Below are positions 32,798-38,049 of a stretch of 38,049 nt of DNA, piece after piece. Location: assembly GCF_005405245.1 (NCBI RefSeq), contig NZ_BJDR01000020.1, positions 1-38,049 of the forward strand, in the 5' to 3' direction. Under the pieces are notes generated by a model that made no database searches, was not told the origin of the DNA, and saw nothing but the letters and a program-made list of their open reading frames with translations. How positions within the stretch are numbered: position 1 is the stretch's first letter; the number at the start of each line of letters is the position of its first letter. Source of the DNA: Enterococcus nangangensis. GTDB taxonomy: Bacteria > Bacillota > Bacilli > Lactobacillales > Enterococcaceae. Made by a program: the position numbers and the translations under genes.

Positions 32798-33688
32798 TTA
32801 TTTTTTAGAAACAGGAGCAATCCCTTCAGGCCAGTATAATTTAATTAAACTTTGTGTCCCATCATTTCCATAGCCTTCATTTTCTAGTTTTTCATATAAA
32901 GCTTCAGCTTGGGCCGTTGCAGGTAAGTCCAAGCCCAGCTTCTTTGCTTCTTCAAGGGCAATCTTTAAGTCTTTAACAAAATGCTTCACGAAAAAGCCTG
33001 GGGTATAGTCTCCTTGTAAAATGCGCGGCGCATAATTACTTAAGGACCAGTTGGCTGCGCTCCCGCCACCGACTGTTGCTAAAACTTTTTCTACATCAAG
33101 TCCTGCCGCATTAGCGTAAACTAACAGTTCAGTCATGCCGGTCATGGTTCCGGCGATCATGATTTGATTCGCCATCTTAGTGTGTTGACCGCTACCAGCA
33201 ACACCTTGATAATTGATGGTTTTCCCGAAGACGGCAAATTCTTTTTGCAAAGCAGCATAGTCTTCTTCTATGCCCCCTACCATAATCGTTAATGTTCCTT
33301 TTTGTGCGCCTAAATCGCCACCAGAAACAGGAGCATCTAAAACATGAGCAAAGCGCTCAACGCCTTTAACAAAAATCTTTTGCGCTAAACTTGGTGTACT
33401 GGTGGTTAAGTCCACCAAGTACTTACCCGCTACATCACCTTGGAAAATACCGTGAGAACCAAAATAGACTTCTTCTACGTCTTGTGGGAAACCCACCATG
33501 GTGAAAATAATCTCACTAGCGTTGGCCACTTCTGTTGGCGTTGCGCAACCTTTTGCACCGATTGCCAAATAAGGAGCAGCTTTTGCTTGCGTCCGATTAT
33601 AAACAAAAACTTCATATCCGTGTTTTAAAAAATGTTTCACGATGGAACCACCCATTACTCCTAAACCAATAAAACCAATTTTTTTCAT
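32798..33688 (-). CDS. NAD(P)-dependent 3-hydroxyisobutyrate dehydrogenase family
   Basis: A 296-residue beta-hydroxyacid dehydrogenase. The Rossmann motif IGFIGLGVMGGSIVKHF (4-20), the substrate motif DAPVSGGDLGAQKGTL, and the catalytic Lys in GSGQHTKMANQ are all present. Members reduce or oxidise 3-hydroxyisobutyrate, tartronate semialdehyde, succinic semialdehyde or related C3-C4 acids; the substrate cannot be chosen from sequence. AAGGGG precedes the ATG. Stands between DUF1797 and the glycosyltransferase pair without clear functional links. Confidence 0.92.
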   Translation of the reverse strand: MKKIGFIGLGVMGGSIVKHFLKHGYEVFVYNRTQAKAAPYLAIGAKGCATPTEVANASEIIFTMVGFPQDVEEVYFGSHGIFQGDVAGKYLVDLTTSTPSLAQKIFVKGVERFAHVLDAPVSGGDLGAQKGTLTIMVGGIEEDYAALQKEFAVFGKTINYQGVAGSGQHTKMANQIMIAGTMTGMTELLVYANAAGLDVEKVLATVGGGSAANWSLSNYAPRILQGDYTPGFFVKHFVKDLKIALEEAKKLGLDLPATAQAEALYEKLENEGYGNDGTQSLIKLYWPEGIAPVSKK

Positions 33689-33729
33689 TTTATTTTCCCC
33701 TTTTCTTTTTTTGACAAAGTATTTAAAAG

Positions 33730-33754
33730 AGACAAAGGCTATTGGCCTTTGTCT
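33730..33754 (-). terminator. Terminator of the glycosyltransferase operon
   Basis: A perfect 10-base stem (33730-33739 with 33745-33754) overlapping the last codons of bgsB; the T tract is short (CTTTT). Confidence 0.65.
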
Positions 33755-34992
33755 ACATGATGAACCTTCACTTTTCGTTTTAAAATTTTTGGTCGTTTTA
33801 AGCGTTTCAGTTCTTTTTTGCTTTCTAAGTGGGCCTGTACTTCAAAATAATCTCCGGCAGCCTGATAAAAGTCCAAAATATCTGCCACAAATTTTTCTGC
33901 CGACATGGGATAAAGTTTGGCTTGTAAAATCGCTAAATCGCGCGGGACTGCTGCCTGGTAGTATTGCAAAAAGGTTGCGGCAAAATCTTGAGGTTCAGCA
34001 AAAGTTTGTCCTAAAGACGGATGGTCAAATAAACCATCAATGTACTCATTGCCACACACCACACAAGGCGTCTCACTAGCCATGGCTTCTGTATAGGTTA
34101 ACCCTTGTGACTCCGAGGTAGAACAAGAAACGAAGTAGTCTGCCATATGATAGTAAAGCGGAACATCATCATTATGCACTTCCCCCACAAACGTCACATG
34201 GTCTGTCAAATTTAATTCAGCAGTCAAAGCTTCTAGCTCTTCACGATAAGGGCCTTTACCTGCTACGACTAAATGTACTTGAGAAATTTCTGCAACAATT
34301 GCAGGTAACCCATGGAGTACTTCATGAATATTTTTTTCATAAGAAAGGCGGGACAAGGAAAGTAAAATTACTTGCCCTTGATCCAAGTGCAAACTCTCTT
34401 TTAAAGCTTGAATTTTTTTGGGATCTTTGACTTCTGGACGAGAAAATTTCGTCAAATTAATCCCCGTAGGAATAATTTGCATGGGAACATTCACGCCATA
34501 TTTGTGCAAAGTATCCACAACACGCATGGAAGGACAAACAATTCCGGCTAAATGCTTGGAGAAAAACTTAGAAAGCATCCGGACATGACTAGGACGAATC
34601 AATTTGCCATTAGCGATGTAGTGAAGATAATCTTCATACATGGTGTGATACGTATGGACACATGGAATCTTCAGTTGTCGAGCTACCATTTTTCCTAGCA
34701 TTCCAGCGCCAAATTCGGTCTGAGTATGAATCAAATCTAGCTCTAGTTCTTTTGCCACCAAATAAGCATAAAGCATTCCCCGCACAATAATTCGCCGATC
34801 TTTAAAAGAGACGAACGGAACACTAGGCATGCGAATAATATTTTTTTCGAATTTTTTGGCATTAGGATCGGTGGTGGTAAAAATATAAACTTCGTGTCCT
34901 TCTGCCTCCAAAGCTTCTTTTAAGGTTTTCATGGAGGTTGCTACCCCACTAACTTGGGGAAAATATGAATCTGAAAACAAACCAACTTTCAT
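33739..34992 (-). CDS. bgsB: GT4 glycosyltransferase, likely monoglucosyl-diacylglycerol synthase
   Basis: A 417-residue GT4 enzyme. The N-terminal acceptor domain starts MKVGLFSDSYFPQVSGVATS; the donor domain shows LLSLSRLSYEKNIHEVL and SCSTSESQGLTYTEAMA with the EX7E motif. The C-terminus is very Lys/Arg-rich (from about 390), suited to membrane surface binding. Enterococcal BgsB adds glucose to diacylglycerol, the first step toward the lipoteichoic acid anchor. It lies 29 bases downstream of bgsA, the same order as in E. faecalis. AGGAGG is about 12 bases before the ATG, longer than usual. Confidence 0.87.
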   Translation of the reverse strand: MKVGLFSDSYFPQVSGVATSMKTLKEALEAEGHEVYIFTTTDPNAKKFEKNIIRMPSVPFVSFKDRRIIVRGMLYAYLVAKELELDLIHTQTEFGAGMLGKMVARQLKIPCVHTYHTMYEDYLHYIANGKLIRPSHVRMLSKFFSKHLAGIVCPSMRVVDTLHKYGVNVPMQIIPTGINLTKFSRPEVKDPKKIQALKESLHLDQGQVILLSLSRLSYEKNIHEVLHGLPAIVAEISQVHLVVAGKGPYREELEALTAELNLTDHVTFVGEVHNDDVPLYYHMADYFVSCSTSESQGLTYTEAMASETPCVVCGNEYIDGLFDHPSLGQTFAEPQDFAATFLQYYQAAVPRDLAILQAKLYPMSAEKFVADILDFYQAAGDYFEVQAHLESKKELKRLKRPKILKRKVKVHHVDKGQ

Positions 34993-35021
34993 GTCTTATC
35001 TTTTCCTCCTAAGCGCCACTG

Positions 35022-36029
35022 TTATTCTGCTAAAACTTTTTCGTAAACTGCTTTTAATTGTGCGCCAATATTGGCAATACTACGTTCTTTTGCTACTTGA
35101 TATCCAGCTTCTTTTAAACTAGGTACTTCCTGATGCGTAATTTTTTCAATGAGTTCCATAAAGCCTAGATTATCTTTTGCCATATAGCAATTGACCCCAT
35201 TCTTTAACCAACCCTCATAAACGGGGATATCCCGCACCAAAACATTTTGGTGGCTAGCTAAAGCTTCTAAGACGACGATTCCTTCTGTCTCTTCATGGGA
35301 AGGGAAGAAAAATAAGTCCGCCGCAGCATACGCGCCTTCTAAAACTTCTCCTTTAATGTAACCAGGGAAAATAACATTATCTGGATGATCCTCTTTCACA
35401 ATTTGTCGTACGTTGCGGGGAATTGCATACATGGGAATATCCCCAAACCAAATAAAAGTATAGTCAGGCATTTCTTTAGCTATTTCGACAAATTCAACAA
35501 TTCCTTTACGTTCAAAAAATAAACCTACACACATCACTACTTTTTGTTCTGGCGTAATTTTAAAATGTTCATAAAAAGCTGCTTCTTTTTCAGCGTTGGG
35601 AGCAAAACGATTCAAGTCAATACCATTAGAAATCGCATCAATCGGTACCGTCAAACCATAACCTTCTAGTAATCTTTTCGAATATGGTGTGGGGGTAATA
35701 ATGTGATCAGCTTTTTCGTACAAGCTAATCAAATAGCGCCGAACGATGGGGGAAACCGTATTGGAACCCACAAAAGAATTGCGGAAATCTTCTTCTGTCG
35801 AGTGGGCATGATAAATGACTTTTTTGCCAGCTTTTTGGGCTTTATGTACCGCATTATGGCTGTTAATGCCATACGTGTTGATATGCAAAATATCGTAGTC
35901 TTCGCATTTGGGATCCGTTGTGTATTCGACACCTACTTCTTGTAAAGCGCGCTTTTGGTGCAACAACGCCCGACCGATACCTGATTTTTCTAAGACCTTT
36001 TCGCCTTCAAAATAAAGTAAAACTTTCAA
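35022..36029 (-). CDS. bgsA: GT4 glycosyltransferase, likely diglucosyl-diacylglycerol synthase
   Basis: A 335-residue GT4 enzyme of the BgsA/CpoA type. MKVLLYFEGEKVLEKSGIGRAL opens the acceptor domain; VVMCVGLFFERKGIVEF and FFPSHEETEGIVVLEALA (EX7E) mark the donor site. BgsA adds the second glucose to form the diglucosyl lipid that anchors lipoteichoic acid. It starts at TTG (36029) with AGGAGG seven bases upstream, and a perfect TGC-TATAAT lies about 30 bases before. First gene of a two-gene operon with bgsB. Confidence 0.87.
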   Translation of the reverse strand: MKVLLYFEGEKVLEKSGIGRALLHQKRALQEVGVEYTTDPKCEDYDILHINTYGINSHNAVHKAQKAGKKVIYHAHSTEEDFRNSFVGSNTVSPIVRRYLISLYEKADHIITPTPYSKRLLEGYGLTVPIDAISNGIDLNRFAPNAEKEAAFYEHFKITPEQKVVMCVGLFFERKGIVEFVEIAKEMPDYTFIWFGDIPMYAIPRNVRQIVKEDHPDNVIFPGYIKGEVLEGAYAAADLFFFPSHEETEGIVVLEALASHQNVLVRDIPVYEGWLKNGVNCYMAKDNLGFMELIEKITHQEVPSLKEAGYQVAKERSIANIGAQLKAVYEKVLAE

Positions 36030-36057
36030 ATCCAGTCCTCCTAAAATAACTATTTCA

Positions 36058-36063
36058 ATTATA
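36058..36063 (-). promoter_or_regulatory. Extended -10 box of the bgsA-bgsB operon
   Basis: Perfect minus-strand TATAAT with TGC before it. No convincing -35, so an extended -10 promoter. Confidence 0.6.
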
Positions 36064-36138
36064 GCATACCTCGTAAAAAAAGCGCCGCTCCCGCTTAAAT
36101 TTAACTGAAACTAAAAGAGTGCATTTTCTTTAATAGCT

Positions 36139-36164
36139 AAAAACAGGAGGGCTCTTCAGCCCTC
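36139..36164 (-). terminator. Terminator of the M3 peptidase gene
   Basis: A perfect 7-base stem GAGGGCT/AGCCCTC (36147-36153 with 36158-36164), extended by an ACAG/CTGT outer pair, then five T on the minus strand. Confidence 0.8.
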
Positions 36165-36174
36165 ACTGCTCTGT

Positions 36175-37875
36175 TTATCGCAATTGTTCTTCTGTAATTT
36201 CCCCAAGGAATTTGTCGATTGCTTGAATCGTATCTTGTAATGCTCCATCTTCAAATGGAGATACTAAGTTACCCGTAGTTAAAATTTCTAAGAAGGTTTG
36301 GGAGCCTCCAACTTTACAGATGCGCAAGTAATCTTCCCAAGCTTTTGGATCTTGGTCGACGATAAATTTTTTCCAAAATTGGAAGGCACAAACTTGGGCC
36401 AAAGTATAGTCAATATAATAAAATGGTGCTTCAAAAATATGCCCTTGACGGAACCAATAAATTCCGCGATCTAAATCTGGCGAATCCCCATAATCTTTAA
36501 AAGGATTGTATTGTTTTTCTAGCTTCCGCCAGCAATCTTTCCGTTCTTTAGGTGTCCATTGCGGATTTTCATAGATTGCTTGTTGAAAATGATCCACTAA
36601 CACTCCATAGGGTAAGAAAGAAAGTGCCCCAAATAAATGAGCAAATTTATACTTCATCGTTTCATCTTTAAAGAAATGTTCCATGTAAGGCCAAGTGATG
36701 AATTCCATACTCATAGAATGAATTTCTGCAGCTTCGTTATTGGGGAAAATTAGTTCTGGTTCTTCAATCCACTGTGATTGATAACATTGAAAAGCATGCC
36801 CGGCTTCGTGTGTTAAAACATCTACATCGCCAGAAGTCCCATTAAAGTTAGCGAAAATAAACGGGGACTTGTAGTCGCTTAAGAAAGTGCAGTAACCGCC
36901 AGATTGTTTTCCGGATTTACTTAACAAGTCTAATAAGTCGTGTTCCACCATGTAATCGAAAAATTCTCCTGTTTCTGGTGAAAGTTCATGATACATTTTT
37001 TGCGCAGCCGCAACTAGTTCTACTGGCGTTCCTTTAGGTGTAGCATTTCCATTAGGATAAATCAATGGCAAGTCATAAGCTTTAAGCTCTGTTAAACCTA
37101 AACGCTCTTGTTGGCGACCATAACTTTTTTCTACGACCGGCACAACATCCGTTAAAATATTTTGGCGATAGGTTTCCACCATCTTGCGGTCATAGCCCCA
37201 ACGATTCATATTTACGTAAGCATATTCTACGTAATCTTTAAATCCTAACTCGTGAGCTAGCGTTGTCCGCGTCTTAACCATTTCATCATAAATTCGGTCA
37301 AACTCGGCTTCGTTTTCCACGAAAAAGGCGGTGACTTTATCAGCAGCTGCTTTACGCACTGTGCGGTCTTGACTTTGGGTGAAAGGTCGCAGTTGACTTA
37401 ACGTATACGTTTTTCCTTCGTAGTCAATTTGGGCGGAAGCCACTAAGTTAGCATATTCACTAGTTAATTGATTTTCTTTTTGCATTAAAGGGATTGCGCT
37501 CTCTTTGAATAACGCCACCCGTCCTTCAGCGATTAAAAAAAGAGTTTCTGGAAATACTTCTTCTAATGCAGTGCGATACTTACTTGCTAAAAGCGCTTGA
37601 TAAAATTTAGCATCTAAAGATTCAAAGTAAGGACCATATTCATTCCAGTAATCATCTTCTGCCGTATAAAAAGCATCTTTAGTGTCTACCGAATGACGAA
37701 TTAATGCCAAGTTTAGCATGGTATCTACACGTTTGCGTAAGTCATTCAAATGATGAACTGCTTGAATTGCTCCTTCATTACTTGTTGCCGTCGTTAATTC
37801 TTTCAAACCGCTATTAAAATCTTTTTCATACTGTCCGTAATCGGGACGTTCATAAGGGTACTCACTAAATTTCAT
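36175..37875 (-). CDS. M3-family oligoendopeptidase (PepF-like)
   Basis: A 566-residue zinc metallopeptidase. HEAGH puts the ligands at His356 and His360 with catalytic Glu357; the third ligand is a Glu in the NNEAAEIHSMSMEF segment. M3 enzymes cut short peptides in the cytoplasm. Its length and motifs fit the shorter 'M3 oligoendopeptidase' group rather than the roughly 600-residue lactococcal PepF. AAGGA lies before the ATG; a weak TTGGTT-16-TATCCT promoter is possible upstream. Monocistronic. Confidence 0.93.
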   Translation of the reverse strand: MKFSEYPYERPDYGQYEKDFNSGLKELTTATSNEGAIQAVHHLNDLRKRVDTMLNLALIRHSVDTKDAFYTAEDDYWNEYGPYFESLDAKFYQALLASKYRTALEEVFPETLFLIAEGRVALFKESAIPLMQKENQLTSEYANLVASAQIDYEGKTYTLSQLRPFTQSQDRTVRKAAADKVTAFFVENEAEFDRIYDEMVKTRTTLAHELGFKDYVEYAYVNMNRWGYDRKMVETYRQNILTDVVPVVEKSYGRQQERLGLTELKAYDLPLIYPNGNATPKGTPVELVAAAQKMYHELSPETGEFFDYMVEHDLLDLLSKSGKQSGGYCTFLSDYKSPFIFANFNGTSGDVDVLTHEAGHAFQCYQSQWIEEPELIFPNNEAAEIHSMSMEFITWPYMEHFFKDETMKYKFAHLFGALSFLPYGVLVDHFQQAIYENPQWTPKERKDCWRKLEKQYNPFKDYGDSPDLDRGIYWFRQGHIFEAPFYYIDYTLAQVCAFQFWKKFIVDQDPKAWEDYLRICKVGGSQTFLEILTTGNLVSPFEDGALQDTIQAIDKFLGEITEEQLR

Positions 37876-37956
37876 TTCACCAAATCCTTTCTTCTGCTAT
37901 CAGGATACCATATAATTTCTAAAAACCAAAAAGACCACTGTAACTTTCCTTAAAAG

Positions 37957-37973
37957 AAAAAACAGCGCAAAAC
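37957..37973 (-). other. Terminator arm adjoining the group II intron
   Basis: The minus strand reads GTTTTGCGCTG then six T directly after the intron end. This looks like the 3' arm and T run of an intrinsic terminator whose 5' arm is not in the window, so it should lie beyond the intron. The remaining stretch 37876-37956 holds only the peptidase promoter region. Confidence 0.5.
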
Positions 37974-37975
37974 TA

Positions 37976-38049
37976 ATCGAGTAGGAGGTAGACGATTATT
38001 TCGCCTACCGACCTCTCACACCACCGTACGTACGGTTCCGTATACGGCG
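37976..38049 (-). mobile_element. Group II intron, 3' end (domains V and VI), truncated by window edge
   Basis: On the minus strand the window edge opens with a domain V fold: CGCCGTA pairs with TACGGTG, a two-base CG bulge follows, then a four-base distal stem TACG/CGTA closed by GAAC. The triad at 38047-38049 reads CGC, as in group IIC. Domain VI follows: 38002-38009 pairs with 37987-37994, and the outer strand ends CCTACTCGAT, the probable intron 3' end. The intron-encoded reverse transcriptase, if present, lies beyond the window. Exact 3' boundary uncertain by a base or two. Confidence 0.8.

Noticed and set aside
33642-34079. Plus-strand 145-codon frame across bgsB and the dehydrogenase gene
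   Set aside because: Spans two real genes on the opposite strand and a terminator; composition is that of a reverse-complement frame.
1-38049. CRISPR array, tRNA or rRNA genes, prophage, complete insertion sequence
   Set aside because: No regularly spaced repeats, cloverleaf sequences, rRNA-like blocks, integrase, transposase or phage structural genes were seen on either strand.

Overview
The window reads as chromosomal core DNA of a low-to-mid GC Firmicute in Lactobacillales, most likely Enterococcus or a close relative. The grounds are gene content and order: a PBP2B-like gene beside rpmG and thrS, the yqeG-yqeH-yhbY-nadD-yqeK-rsfS-yqeM ribosome-assembly operon followed by tmcAL, and a pair of glycolipid glycosyltransferases resembling enterococcal bgsA/bgsB. 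Strong AGGAGG-type ribosome sites and TGn-extended -10 boxes fit this. The assignment comes from reading protein families, not from a database search.

Layout. 1-4.9 kb: a small XRE-regulator/membrane-protein pair, then an FtsX-type ABC exporter (permease and ATPase) divergent from a TetR regulator. 4.9-9.4 kb: an unrecognised acidic protein, a Lin0512-family protein, a glutathione peroxidase, a GH31 glycosidase and a DUF898-like membrane protein. 9.4-17.1 kb (minus strand): rpmG, a class B penicillin-binding protein, a GNAT acetyltransferase, thrS with a T-box leader, a 550-base intergenic stretch with a possible antisense RNA, yebC and tmcAL. 17.2-21.5 kb (minus): the ribosome-assembly/NAD operon, whose leader holds a terminator hairpin. 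21.7-27.8 kb: a DUF998-like membrane protein, a cytoplasmic alpha-amylase, a MATE exporter and three proteins of unknown role. 27.8-33.7 kb (minus): engB, clpX, tig, a TPR protein, a DUF1797 protein and a 3-hydroxyisobutyrate dehydrogenase-like enzyme. 33.7-37.9 kb (minus): the two glycolipid glycosyltransferases and an M3 oligopeptidase. 37.98-38.05 kb: the 3' end (domains V and VI) of a group II intron running in from the right edge.

Much of the window serves protein synthesis and quality control: tRNA charging and modification (thrS, tmcAL), ribosome assembly GTPases (yqeH, engB), ribosome silencing (rsfS), L33, a YebC translation factor, trigger factor and ClpX. A second theme is the envelope: PBP2B, glycolipid synthesis and two exporters. 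I found no CRISPR array, tRNA, rRNA, prophage or complete insertion sequence.

No clear new multi-gene system is visible. The less ordinary signals are non-coding: the intron end next to a terminator arm, an attenuator-like hairpin ahead of yqeG, paired repeats around the rpmG promoter, a palindrome over the XRE promoter, and a convergent promoter/terminator arrangement between thrS and yebC. Seven genes appear to start at TTG or GTG, judged from ribosome-site spacing.
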